A DNA stretch of 64,000 nucleotides. Source: Acomys russatus. Its lineage: Eukaryota > Chordata > Mammalia > Rodentia > Muridae. Shown here piece after piece: positions 35,225 to 46,140 of this stretch. How positions within the stretch are numbered: the stretch's first letter is position 1; the number at the start of each line of letters is the position of its first letter. Under the pieces are notes generated by a model. The model was not told the origin of the DNA. It searched no databases and saw only the letters and a list, made by a program, of their open reading frames with translations. A program made the translations under genes and the position numbers. The stretch spans positions 48,017,480-48,081,479 of the forward strand of contig NC_067137.1 in assembly GCF_903995435.1 (NCBI RefSeq), written 5' to 3'.

Positions 35225-36260
35225 TTCATTCTTCATTGAATACTTACTAACCATCTACTATATACATAGACCTAAATGAGTTTGATGCATCAAAAAGAAA
35301 TAAGACATCATTTGAAAAGGGCTCAACCAACAGAGATATCCCATGAAAGTCTTCACTTACAAGGAGATTGTGATAGATGTGAGGACTTCCTATTAGGACT
35401 CTAGATGAGAAAAGTATGGAAGAACAGGGATATAGAAGAATCCAGAGGGTCCTAGAAACCTACAAGAAGAACATCATGATGGGCGGATCTGGACCCAGGA
35501 GGGTCTGTTCAGGCTACTGCACCAACCAAGGACAATACATGCAGTAAACATTGAACCACTGCTCAGATCTAGCCAATGGACAGGACATTCTCCACAGTTG
35601 TGTGGAGAGCAGGGACTGACTCTGACATGAACTCCAGTGCCCCATATTTGACCACTTCCCCTTGGTGGGGAGGCCTGGTGGCACTCGGAGAAAGGACAAG
35701 TAGGCTACCAAGATGAGACTTGATGGCCTGTGACTGTATGGTGGGGGAAGAGGTCCTCTTCTGTCATAGACGTAGGGGAAGGGAATAGGATGAAAGTGGG
35801 AGGGAGGAAGGGAGGAATGGGAAGATACAAGTGAGAAAAAAACAATTTAGATGAAATCCAAATAAATTAATTAAATATAAAAAGTAAATTAAAATCTAAA
35901 AAAGGATAAGAGTGAGGGGAAAAAGAAAAAGAAAAGGGCTCAAATCATAGTGGAAATATAAGATAAATACACAGGAATATGATGTAGGAAAATATCATGT
36001 CTTACACCAGTGAAGAGCAATGTGCTTAGTGAAATGAACACTATCAGGTAAAAAATATTTAGTATATTGCAAAAATGTTTCCAAAGGAAGTAAGACTTTA
36101 AAATTATGATGAAATTCTGATCACTCAAGTAAAAGTAGGCTCTGAGTTAAAGATTTAACCCTTTTACTCAATATTTACTGAAGACTTACTCTGTGCTAAA
36201 CACACCATTATATTAAGCTTCATACAGCACTAATTGATAAAGATAGTTTATCTTCATATC
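35225..36260 (-). mobile_element. L2/MIR-type ancient LINE, split by an L1
   Basis: 'CATTCTTCATTGAATACTTACTAACC...' at 35228-35260 is the antisense of the L2 3' end. After the L1 insertion (35327-35930) the L2-like sequence resumes with 'GGAAATATAAGATAAATACACAGG'. A second 'CTCAATATTTACTGAAGACTTACTCTGTGCTAAAC' block at 36168-36202 is another L2/MIR 3' end in the same orientation. Strongly decayed. Confidence 0.5.
35327..35930 (+). mobile_element. 5'-truncated L1 with 13-bp target duplications
   Basis: A 604-base L1 3' end: 'TATCCCATGAAAGTCTTCACTTAC' start, 'AATCCAGAGGGTCCTAGAAACCTACAAGAAGAAC', 'CAGATCTAGCCAATGGACAGGACATTCTCCACAGTTG', a polypurine tract at 35764-35835, and 'AATAAATTAATTAAA' followed by an A-rich, partly scrambled tail. 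GAAAAGGGCTCAA occurs exactly on both sides (35314-35326 and 35931-35943), proving an endonuclease-mediated insertion. It keeps only 3' UTR, so no protein. Confidence 0.95.
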
Positions 36261-36403
36261 TTCAGTATGATTCCATGTTTACTTTATATCATAAAATTGC
36301 TATTCTGGACTTTGTTTTTATTTTAGCAAAAGTTTAATTCCTACTTAATTATGGCAACTAAAACAGCACTTGCATGAGGTGCTGTGGTTCAGTATTATTA
36401 CGG

Positions 36404-36710
36404 TCAAACAGTGGAGCTGAGTGGAAAACTGACCGATTTGTAGGATTGCTCTGCTTGCTTTCTTAGCAGTTTCACCTTGATTTCCAGCCTTCCACTCATC
36501 TTGGATGTGTCTGCTTCTTTTTGTTCTAGAGCTTTCAGGTGTGCTGTTAAGTTGGTAGTATGGGCTCTCTCCAATTTCTTTATAAAGACACTTAGTGCTA
36601 TGAACTTTCCTCTTAGCACTTTTTCGTTGTTAACCATAAGTTTGGGTATGTTGTGCCTTCAGTTTCACTGAATTCTAGGAAGCTTTTAATCTCAAGGGCA
36701 AGCAAAATTA
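36404..36710 (-). pseudogene. L1 ORF2 fragment (endonuclease-RT linker region)
   Basis: An open frame from 36637 down to 36404 encodes about 77 residues. The 'VLRGKFIALSVFIKKLER' segment and the following 'NLTAHLKALEQKEAD' correspond to the L1 ORF2p region between the endonuclease and reverse transcriptase domains. Homology at DNA level runs to about 36710 ('AAACTTATGG', 'CTTCAGTTTCACTGAATTCTAGGAAGC' antisense). Flanking catalytic domains are absent, so it is a dead remnant. Confidence 0.85.
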
Positions 36711-37016
36711 GCCATTGAGCTACTGGAGAAGATAAGCTCTGCACGTGTTGCATAGTAACATTACTTGAGCATTGACCACAGTCATGCTGTCACTCACTCA
36801 GATATTTTAAAGGTTGTTCTGGGGATGTCACTGCATCCTAACAGCTCTCCATGCTTTCATCTATTTCTTACTTCTTAAAATGAATTTGTCTTAAAATGTG
36901 TACTTAATCAATGAATTATTAACTTTTGGTAGACATTCACTGACAATTTATGATAAGACAGAGAAGCATTTGTTTGTTTGTGCTAAGAGGCAGGATGGTT
37001 TGAATCATACCTACTC

Positions 37017-37065
37017 TGTGTGCGCGCGCGTGTGTGTTGTGTGTGTGCGCGCACATACACACAGA
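37017..37065. repeat. Alternating CG/GT tract (Z-DNA-prone)
   Basis: TGTGTGCGCGCGCGTGTGTG, then TTGTGTGTGTGCGCGCACA and TACACACA: almost 50 bases of alternating purine-pyrimidine with two CG-rich cores. One T-T step breaks the alternation. Confidence 0.93.
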
Positions 37066-38312
37066 GAAAGCACATATTCATAATTATGCAGAACACACAT
37101 TTCAAGTATAAGATGTTTAGTCCATGCTTCGGTTTCGATCACCCACAGCATGACTTTCCTTCAGATGCTGCTGAGAGCTATTCATAGCATGTAACTCTGC
37201 ATAATAGTACTCGACTTAGTACTACTGCAATTAATAAAGCACTTACATTTATTCAGAAGTGAGGAGTGCTCCAGGCTGCATGATTCAAATTGGGCTGAAT
37301 GTGCAATTAAATATGCTATAAAATTTCTCCTTAGAACACTTATTTTATTTGTTAAAGAACATATGTTCTTCCTCAAAATAACCTGCTATTTCTGCACTAT
37401 TACTCAGCTGCGTACTTCCAACAAGCAGCAAAGGTTACCTCGGATAAACCTGATTTTACAATATTTGAACATTTCTCGATGCTAATCTTTGCCAAGTGAA
37501 AACTCATGAGTCATAGGTGGGTGACAGAAGTAGCCTTGGAGCTAGGTTTGTTCTTAATGTAGCCAGCCTAAAACAAAATTACCTTGGCAATTAAGAATTC
37601 ATCACCCGCCTACATACCTGCTAGCATCACCGCAAAGATGAATGGCAATATCAGTATTATTTCCATTTTTCACAGTCCACAGTCCAATCTTAGAGAAGAT
37701 AAATAGAAGCTTAAATAAACAAAAGCTAGTTCATAACAAAAATCCAGATAGTTAAGCACACATGATCTCTGTTTTTCCATTTGAACTGTCCTTGGTGAAT
37801 AATATAGTTAAAAGCAGTTTCTTGGCCATGCTTGCCACCTACCTTAATATGTCCTCTTTCTTTTCCTGTGTTTATTCCTATTTATTTCATACATGAACAC
37901 CAAGTTACCTTGGAAACTTCCAGAGTATACGTAAGTCCAGAAAATTTTTAAGCCAATTTACCATGTCTGACACAGTGGTAAAGACAGTGATCAGTGTTTC
38001 CAAAGCCTGTTTGCTTTTCCTCCCCAGAGCAAAGGGCTAAATTACATTTTCTTGGCTCCCTTAACACTATTCATTTATGTCAAGAAAAGTTTTTGAAAAG
38101 TGAGAGCTAGTGCAAGTATTCACGAGAAATATACCATCTTCTGCAGTCTCCATAGTTTCTCCATTGTTGACATACAAATTGTAAAGTGTCTGCTAGAAAC
38201 TTCCTTGTTAATGAAACCACTCAATGAAAGAAGACCCAAGCTAGAGTCTTCAGAGAGGAAGGGGCCTCAGTTGAGAAAATGCTTCCATGAGATCCAACTG
38301 TAAAGCTCATTA
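37066..38312. other. Unassigned stretch
   Basis: 1.2 kb of apparently single-copy AT-rich sequence. No gene was supported. Confidence 0.5.
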
Positions 38313-38710
38313 TGTCTGGGTGTGGGTTGGGGGGTACATCCCTGGAATGGTGGTCCTGGGTTTGGATTTTATTTGTTTATTTTTTGAGACAGGGTTTCTC
38401 TGTGTAGCCTTGGCTGTACTGGACTCTTTGTAAACCGGGCTGGCCTCAAACTTACATAAATCTGCCTACCTCTGCCTCCCTAAGTGCTGGGATTAGAGGC
38501 ATGTGTCACTGCACCTGGCTGGTCCTGGGTTCTTTAAGATAGCTCATTGAACAAGTCAAGGGAAGCAAGCCAGTAAACATCATCCCACCATGGCATCTGC
38601 ATCAGTTCCTGCCTCCAGGATCTTGCTCTGAGTTCCTGTCCTGACTTCTTTCAATACAGAATAGCAATGTGGAAGTGTAAGCTAAATAAACCCTTTTCTT
38701 CCCCTCCCCA
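38313..38710 (+). mobile_element. MT-type MaLR LTR with nested B1
   Basis: Starts TGTCTGGGTGTGG, continues 'CATCCCTGGAATGGTGGTCCTGGG', is interrupted by a B1, then resumes at 38521 with 'GAAGCAAGCCAGTAAACATCATCCCACCATGGCATCTGCATCAG', 'TCCTGTCCTGACTTCTTTCAATACAGAATAGCAATGTGGAAGTGTAAGC'. It ends with the polyadenylation region 'AAATAAACCC'. Part of the LTR 5' half is deleted and the final bases are lost. Confidence 0.9.
38363..38520 (-). repeat. B1 SINE nested in MT LTR, 11-bp target duplication
   Basis: A complete antisense B1 (T-rich tail at 38368-38385, 'TGAGACAGGGTTTCTCTGTGTAGCC' to 'TGTGTCACTGCACCTGGCT'). GGTCCTGGGTT is exactly repeated at 38352-38362 and 38521-38531. The order of events is MT LTR first, B1 later. 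Confidence 0.97.
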
Positions 38711-38879
38711 CCCTCTCAAAAACAAAAACCAAGTGGTAAATTCAAATTGTCTGTGTTGAACAAAAGATCCTAACATCTGCCCCATTATCAGAAGCATTAA
38801 CCCAAACTGGAACACGAGATGGTGCAAAATAATACACTACTGCAGTAACCAGTCACAATTTGGGCTGAAGATTCAAGAA

Positions 38880-39395
38880 CATCACAGATGAGACGGCTGA
38901 AAGAATGGAAGAGCCAGAGGACAGGTGCTGCAAGATGCTGTGTCTTGGACATGACACTGCTACCATCTTCATGAACCCACAGCACCTGTGGCTACCTGCT
39001 CAAGATCAAACCTGTCAACACCCCAACATGGATGAGGGAGGGGCTCAGGAGGCCCTGCCCAGAGCTAAGGAAGGACTGGCAGGTGACTGCTACTAGGAGA
39101 GGAAGAAGCAGTTTTCTTTAGGGGTACAGCTCCTTGTAAGTTTCTCATGTTCCAGGAGGTGCCACACATCCATGTCTATAAGGGCAACACTAACTGGAAT
39201 CAGTGGGTGGACATGACTGAATGAATGAGTGAATGAATGAATGAATGAATGAATAATAAATAGTTTTAAAGGGTGTGAGTTTGGAAGAGGGACATGTTAG
39301 CAGGGTCTGAAAGCAGTTGGAAGAATGCAACTGGAGACAGGCATGAGTAAAACACATTGTATGACAGTCTCAAGGAATAAATAAAATAGTATATT
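38880..39395 (+). mobile_element. L1 LINE 3' end (Lx-type)
   Basis: 'CTTGGACATGACACTGCTACC', 'CAGCACCTGTGGCTACCTGC', 'CAACATGGATGAGGGAGGGGCTCAGGAGGCCC', 'AGTTTTCTTTAGGGGTACAGCTCC' and the terminal 'AACACATTGTATGACAGTCTCAAGGAATAAATAAA' are Lx 3' UTR blocks. The 63-codon frame inside (38905-39093) is not a gene. Confidence 0.7.
39218..39254. repeat. (GAAT)n microsatellite in the Lx 3' UTR
   Basis: About nine GAAT/GAGT tetramers ending in AATAATAAAT. Confidence 0.95.
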
Positions 39396-40844
39396 TTTTG
39401 TAAATAGTATCTTTTAAAGTGGTCTGGTTTATTCCCACTCTGGCTCTAGTCTATTTCACTAAAGATGCTTCTCAATTCATCTCAATAGGAATAATGTGGA
39501 GTTCCCAATGACTCCCATTAGGTCATTATTTACTTGAGAAGTGAAAATATATTTATCTTCTTTGGATTCCTCTGGAGTCTCAGGTAGAATCTTACTTAAA
39601 ATTAGCAGGCAGATTCATAATGGGTTAAGTGCTTTTTAAAAAATATTTATATCATCTCATCTTAATTTCCTCCCTGTGGAGGTAGCATGACATTTGTTTA
39701 TAATGGTTAGCACGTGTGGTAGCTGTGGGAAAACAGGAGGACAATAAAACAAAAGTGGAGACTACAAAGAGTGGGGCCAGCAGATGGAAGGAGTGTGAGG
39801 AGGTACCTTAGGAGATAAGGTCAGACAAAGCACATGTATGAAGAGGGCACAAAAAAGATCAATGAGCATTTTCATGCCATGTTACAGACTTCAGGTACAT
39901 AATTATCACATTAATTATGGGCTCCTTTCCTCAGAAAGATTTTTTAAAGGGCATTCATTAACAAGGAATCATTAATTTGAGGAATTAGGTAGCTACACAC
40001 AACAGCAAACACTGGCAGATCTGCTCACTTTATGAAACTTTAATAAATCCACATCCTACCTGTAAAACCCCATACCTATTTTTCTTGTTTAGAAAGCATT
40101 GATAACAGAAAACTAAATGCTAAAATCAAGTTGAGAATTTTCTCTTGAGTTTAGAGTAACAACTACAAGTGCACTTCCTTCAAAAGTTTTCTTGTGGTAC
40201 TAGGAGCAGGCAGCCTGAACCTAACCCACTACAAAACAGATTACAACCAGAAACATAGAAGCTTATTCATTGAGCTGCAAAGCTGCTTCTACTTCCATTT
40301 CAGTCACTGAGGAACAACAATGAGTGCCTTATTACATTTGCTTGAGTAAGCTAAACAAACTTGAGTAAATGCTGATTGAGTGACTGAATAAATTAATTGA
40401 CTGAATGAACCTAGCTCTCATCCGTGACTCACAGAATCTACTAGAATGCTTGGCACGTGTCAGGTGAAATACTGTCCCCTTTCCCAGAGTCTCATGAAAA
40501 GTAATCCTGTCAGAGGCTTGCCTGGCTGTATTTCTGCCTCTCCCATCTTACTGATCAATACATGGGGAAATCCTGGCCTTGGGTCGTTTGGCAGCAGAGG
40601 TCATGAGGCTGTTACCAAATAAAGCACAGGGTAGCATGCTAGCTCTAGTTCACAGGGAGGCGATATGAATCAGATGACCAGAATATATTGTGGAGGACAG
40701 TGAGCCAAAAACTGGAAATAACATCACTTAGCTTTGTATGAATATACCATACTTTTGGAAGGTATTCTGCAGGCTACCAAAAGAAAAACACAAACACCAA
40801 TCCAGCCACAAAATCTTTGACCTACAATCTGTCCTGCTTAAAAA
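39396..40844. other. Unassigned stretch
   Basis: No gene. 40343-40410 (TGAGTAAATGCTGATTGAGT and TGAATAAATT... TGAATGAAC) weakly recalls an L2 plus-strand 3' end. Confidence 0.4.
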
Positions 40845-41730
40845 ACCATGCTAGGGCAGTGGTGACACACAACTTGTGGCCATAACTAGGCAATGTCTGA
40901 TTGGATTTAAGGCTCAATCCATGAGATAGAACCCATATCTGACATTGCTTGGGTGACCAAGAACCAGAGACTAGATAGCTCAGGGACCCAGGGTAAAACC
41001 TAATATTGCTTGTTTTTAAAAAGAAAAATAACTAGTGATAAAATGGCTCCTAATAATATTCTGCTGTACTCTGTGTCTTACTCAGGCCGCCATCAAAGGC
41101 GCTGCCTCCTGCAGCAGAAGGAAACAAGTACACAGATCCACAGCCAAACATTATGTGGATAGACAGAATAGCTCTAAATGATATTTCGCTCTCAAATCTC
41201 TCCCCTCAGAGCTCGGGGATCCCCACCAGAAGAGGAGATAGAAAGAGTGTCAGAGCCAGAGGGGATGGAGGACAACAAGAGAACCAACAGAGCAAGGCTC
41301 ATAGGAACTCACGGAAAATGAAGCAGTAAGCACAGGGCCAAGACGCATGCGCACCAGGGCCTGAGTATACAATATACCTTTCACTCTGGTGTTTTAATGG
41401 CACTCCTGAGGGTGTGAATAAGAAAGCCCTTGACTTTTATGTCTTCTCTTGGGCTCTTGCCTTGTCCAACATCAATGTGATTTTGCTGTCGTCATCGTTG
41501 TTGTTGTCATTGTTGTGTTTTGATCTTATCACTTATAAGCCTGTTCTTTTTCTACTAAGAGACAAAAAGAGAGTGACTCTGGATGGAAGGGAAAGAAGGG
41601 AGGAAAGGAGAGGAGTAGATGGAGGGGGAATTGTAATCAGGGTATATTATATGAGAAAATTATCTATTTTTAATAAAAGGGAGAAAAATGAAGTAAAAAC
41701 CACACATAAAAAGAAAAGAAAATGCCATAC
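40845..41730 (+). mobile_element. L1 LINE 3' UTR (Lx-type)
   Basis: About 890 bases of L1 3' UTR: 'GATTTAAGGCTCAATCCATGAGATAGAACCC', 'AGAAGAGGAGATAGAAAGAGTGTCAGAGCCAGAGGGGATGGAGGACA', 'CCTGAGGGTGTGAATAAGAAAGCCC', 'CTTCTCTTGGGCTCTTGCCTTGTCCAAC'. These lead to a polypurine tract (41580-41640) and the 'TTGTAATCAGGGTATATTATATGAGAAAA' ending with an A-rich tail. The 106-codon frame at 41414-41734 lies inside this UTR and is not a gene. Confidence 0.78.
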
Positions 41731-42555
41731 GTAGTAGTTGCAAGGGCATTTCATTATACAGGCTTTTTCCCCCAGATACCTTGCCTCTTATACTCCAGTG
41801 TTGTAAGAGTGCAGAACTGTTAAGACAGAACCTATCTGTAAAACTCTATCAACAGTTACTGGCTATTTGCTACTTAAGTACCTGAACACAGGAAAATGCT
41901 ACATTTATTTCACCTCAGCAGCTTTAGAAGCCCATTTCTGATTAAAAAATTAAACTCTTCAACTAGTACATTCAATTAGTAAATGTGCAATGACTTCCTT
42001 AATCTATGGTATTTTTAATTTTTAATTATTCTAGACACAACTTTATTAGCCAAGCTATACATAATACATTTTTAGATTCCTAAATAAAAACTAAATATTG
42101 TAAAGGCCTTAAAATAAGCATTGCATACAATTTCTGCTTTTTCCAAGAAACTGAGATGAAAAGCTATTCAAATATTCTCTTTATGATTTCAAATTTTTAC
42201 AAAATTCAAATAGTCCAAATTTTCTAAGCTGTGGCAGAAACAGTATCATAGGCTAGCTTATACATACATGAAAAGCATTACAGAATGGGTTTAAGACTTT
42301 TGTCAAGTTTATAAGACATTGAACAAATTATTAATGGCTCAGAACGAGAAGCTCCTCCCAGATCTGATTTGTGCCCCTTCACAAATCTTTATTTTTAAGT
42401 GATACAATGTGTCTTGAGAATTCTTGGAGAGGAAAATAAAACAATATTCTGCAAAGATAAAGTCATCACTTGTAAGAATTAAATGTATAATTATGTGTTC
42501 TAGGAGTTTAAAGGGGCAAGATTTCCAACCATGCTGGTGAGGAGCCAAGCAAAAG
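41731..42555. other. Unassigned stretch
   Basis: AT-rich. 41820-42320 has no named feature. Confidence 0.5.
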
Positions 42556-42568
42556 CCAACGGAGCATT

Positions 42569-42570
<2 letters not shown>

Positions 42571-42617
<47 letters not shown>

Positions 42618-43286
42618 GTTTTTTTTAATCATTTTTTTATTAATTTATTCTTGTTACATCTCAATGTTTATCCCATCCCTTGTATCTTCCCATTCCTCCC
42701 TCCCCCCCCCCCATTTTCCCATTATTCCCCTCCCCTATGACTGTTCCTGAGGGGATTACCTCCCCCTGTATATTCTCATAGGGTATCAAGTCTCTTCTTG
42801 GCTACCTGCTGTCCTTCCTCTGAGTGCCACCAGGTCTCCCCCTCCAGGGGACATGGTCAAATGTGAGGCACCAGAGTACATGAGAAAGTCATATCCCACT
42901 CTCCACTCAACTGTGGAGAATATTCTGACCATTGGCTAGATCTGGGAAGGGGTTTAAAGTTTACCTCCTGTATTGTCCTTGGCTGGTGCCTTAGTTTGAG
43001 CGGGACCCCTGGGCCCAAATCTGCCTATCATATTGTTCTACTTGTAGATTTCTAGGACCCTCTGTATCCTTTTATTTTGCTATTCTCCCATGCGTCTCTC
43101 ATTTAGAGTCCCAATAGGATGTCCTCCCCTCTGTCCCAGTTTCCTGGTAAGTGAAGGCTTTCGTGGGACACTTGTGGATAAATGGATTGAGCTAGAAATG
43201 ATCATAATGAGTGAGTTAACCCAGAAGCATAAAGAATCAAATGGTATATACTCACTTATATCTGCATACTAGCCCAAGGGGAATGT
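42571..43286 (-). mobile_element. L1 with 5' inversion (twin-primed), 15-bp target duplications
   Basis: T41 at 42571-42611 is the antisense tail. From there to about 43171 the L1 3' UTR reads on the minus strand (polypyrimidine tract at 42695-42735, then antisense 'GGATCCAGAGGGTCC'-type and 'TTCACTTACCAGG' blocks). From about 43172 to 43286 the sequence is on the plus strand: 'AAATGGATTGAGCTAGAAATGATCATAATGAGTGAGTTAACCCAGAAG', 'AATGGTATATACTCACTTATATC', 'ACTAGCCCAAGGGGAATGTC'. In an intact L1 this plus-strand segment lies directly upstream of the minus-strand part. CCAACGGAGCATTTC is perfect on both sides (42556-42570 and 43287-43301). This is a relatively young insertion. Confidence 0.95.
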
Positions 43287-43301
43287 CCAACGGAGCATTT
43301 C

Positions 43302-44082
43302 AAGCCTGCCTTTTGCTCTCCTACTGCGAGTCTCCATACATATCTCCCGTCACGTTTCCCAACTCCCTGTTATCTGTTTTCGAGTGTGAAAGTTGAGGCT
43401 TTTCTCATACTTCCTTCCAGGTTACTTTTACCCACATCACCTGAGCAGCATTTCACTCAATCCTCCCTGGTTCACATGACTCTTCCCAAACTCTACAGAC
43501 AACTGATTTTCCTCCTAAATCATTTTCCTCACTTCTGGTGTCTCCCCTTATCTTTGGAGAAGCTCCTGCACTTCTCCAGTGTCGTCCCCCTCAATACCTT
43601 GGTGACCTCCTTATTCTCAAGACTAAGCAACATGGATGTATTTAAGTCTCTTTTAGAACTCTAGACAAATGGGCCAAACTACCTATTCACTTTCTTTGTA
43701 TGGACGAATACACTTTTTAAACTCAACCTGCTCCTTATATTCTTTTCTTCAAATCTTTTTCAGTTGATGTTCAGGTTATATTTATGTGAGAATCATGGTA
43801 CCATCCTTATTTGCTTTCCATGTCTCCATAAATGTCATCCATCAGAAATGCAATTGGCTCCAACCACACAGGAGCTCCTGCATCCAGCTACTTCAGAACA
43901 CTTCTACTGTGGCATTTCCCCAGGCCATGTGTCTTCATGGCCAGATTATACTGATACCCTGGCTGGTCATCCCCCCTTTGCTAATTCTGGCTCTCTCCTA
44001 TATGAACTCATTGCTTACCATGCTGCATCCCAGGGCCCTCTTGTCCACCTCACAGTGCCTAGCACAGAGCAGATTGCTGGTT
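43302..44082. other. Unassigned stretch
   Basis: C/T-rich, with several 90-130 codon frames (43386-43664, 43764-44181) but no domain. 44035-44065 (CAGTGCCTAGCACAGAGCAG) recalls an L2 3' end. Confidence 0.45.
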
Positions 44083-44285
44083 ACCAGAGGTTGTTGGGTG
44101 GGATATGGAGGCAAACAATTACTCAATAATTATGGATCTCCTTTGGGAGTGTTAAACTACAGTGGAACCAGAGAGCAGTGATGATTATAAAGCATTGGAT
44201 GCACTAAATGTCCTCCCACCATACACCTGGAACTGGGTACATGGTGAATTTTATGTTGTGACTACTTTATCCATTAAAAAGTGCT
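44083..44285 (+). mobile_element. Ancient L1M LINE 3' end
   Basis: 'GGTTACCAGAGGTTGTTGGGTGGGATATGG' and, at the end, 'GGTACATGGTGAATTTTATGTTGTGACTACTTTATCCATTAAAAA' match the L1M 3' terminus ('...AATGGTAAATTTTATGTTATGTGTATTTTACC'). Confidence 0.75.
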
Positions 44286-44646
44286 ATGAATATCCCAACC
44301 CTTGCATTTATCTGCTTTCCTCAAGGAGTTTCTGTCCCCCAAATCCCCATGCCTTTGATAGAGAAATTCTCACTACAAACAAATAAACACAATTAATGAC
44401 ATATCTGTATGATTGAATTATTCTTATTCTACTGTTATTCTTATACTCTATACTCTTATTCTTACCCTACTCAAATATTTTATTTTTTTCTAAAGTTTTT
44501 ATTTTCTAGTATATCGTTAACCTAGTTCTTCAGTGTAATTGAGCTGAAAGAAAAATTCTTAGAGGAAGGGCTTTTGCCATTGTGTTCACTACTGTATCCC
44601 AAATGTGCAGTCATGAGTGTCGACAGCTAGAGACCATGCTGTTTAT
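44286..44646 (+). other. Mostly unassigned, possible L2 scrap
   Basis: 44565-44605 ('GGGCTTTTGCCATTGTGTTCACTACTGTATCCC') resembles the L2 'GGGACTTTGTCTGTTTTGTTCACTGCTGTATCCCC' block. The rest is T-rich and unnamed. Confidence 0.45.
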
Positions 44647-44805
44647 CAGTGGTTCTCAACCTCTGGGTCTCAACCCTTTGGGGGATGACATATCCTGCAT
44701 ATAAATACTTATTATTCATAACGGTAGCAATAAATGATTTCATGGTTGGGGGTCACCACAACATGAGGAACTGTATTAAAGGGTTAGGAAGGTTGAGAAC
44801 CACTG
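44647..44805 (-). mobile_element. URR1-type hAT transposon with both terminal inverted repeats
   Basis: A 159-base element with inverted ends CAGTGGTTCTCAAC (44647-44660) and GTTGAGAACCACTG (44792-44805), exact over 14 bases. The interior ('GGGGGTCACCACAACATGAGGAACTGTATTAAAGGGTTAGGAAGG') is that of rodent URR1. The 8-base flanks CTGTTTAT and TTGTGCAT agree at 5 of 8 positions, consistent with a decayed hAT duplication. No transposase. Confidence 0.9.
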
Positions 44806-44989
44806 TTGTGCATCGTGCTCAGAGAATGAATTCCCTTCAGCATTCCCAGCTGAGTAGCAACAATGACTGACCAAGTCATTATTTTACCTAACTTTTGGAA
44901 ACAGTTTACTAACTCCCTTCAGCCACTATTTATACATAGCATTGATTTATATGTAGTATTCTGTATTAATTAATATATTAATAATATAA

Positions 44990-45110
44990 ATATTGTATAT
45001 TCAAGTCTACTAGGAGCCAAGCAATGTGCTACTTGCTAGGTGCTGAAACAAGCAAAATGATATTCCCTGTACTTTTCCCTATGTACAGCAGGAACTTCAT
45101 GGAGAATTCA
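44990..45110 (-). mobile_element. L2 LINE fragment
   Basis: 'GAGCCAAGCAATGTGCTACTTGCTAGGTGCTGAAACAAGC' is the antisense of the L2 3' end ('GTGCCAGGCACTGTGCTAGGTGCTGG'). Confidence 0.55.
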
Positions 45111-45732
45111 GGGTGTCCAGATAAGTTACAAATAATTGAAAATAGTCTTGATTTTTCAAAATCATCATGACTGATTAGTAATACCTACTTTTCCATTCTC
45201 CCATTTCCAAGAAGCTAACACCAAGGGTAACCTTGTGTACTTAAACTTTGTGCTTTGGAGTGAAGGAAAGTTTCACCTTGTGAGCTCTCCTTCCTAAGTA
45301 GACCTTACGTGAAATTCTGCTTTTGAAACTCAATACCTATAAGATGCTGAGTTTGTGCTTGGGCTTGAGAATGGAAGAACCATGGAGGTATCCACTAGAA
45401 ATGGACCCATTTCTTAGGGCCAGGGAAATTCTAACGGTATCTGGATCCATAGAAAAGAGTTTGCAACTACATAGTGTAAGATGCAAGAGCCTACTGGCTA
45501 GTGCACACTCTTAAGAGACATTACCACAAGGGGAAGCCTTTGGCAGCCTGTAAGGTCGAAAGAATTAGTGCTAAGCATTAAAGCTTTGGAAAATAAAGCA
45601 AAATTCTCCCAGCTGTCCCAGAGTAGGGCCAGCTGCCAGCACAGCCATCCCAATCAAATTGGCTCCATATGCCAAAAAGATAAAGTACGAGCTGGGAACA
45701 CTCTCCATTTCTTTTTAGAACTGAGTAAGTTT
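45111..45732. other. Unassigned stretch
   Basis: No gene or named repeat was recognised. Confidence 0.5.
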
Positions 45733-46091
45733 TCCTGTGCGTGTTTGTGCTTGTGTATGCTTGTGTGTGTGTTGTGTGTCCATGTATGTCTCTGTGTTGT
45801 GTATGTACATATATAGTCCATACACACAATCTGTGTATGTATGTCTTCATACATATATATGTATGTATGTTCTGTGTATGTGTGTATTGTGTACGATAAC
45901 ATATATATTCAATACATAAAATGTGTATGTCTTCCTGTATATATATATTTTTCAGTGTGTGTGTACACACAGATGTTCAACACAATGTGTGTATATATGC
46001 CTTCACAAATATTTAGTGTGTGTATGTGTCTGTGTGTTGTGTGTTGTGTACACATATATTCATTACACACACAATGAGTTTATATATATCT

Positions 46092-46140
<49 letters not shown>

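Noticed and set aside
41414..41734. 106-codon plus-strand frame
   Set aside because: Falls inside an L1 3' UTR and ends in its polypurine tract.
43764..44181. 121- and 131-codon frames
   Set aside because: Overlap each other in different frames and run into an L1M 3' end; no domain seen.
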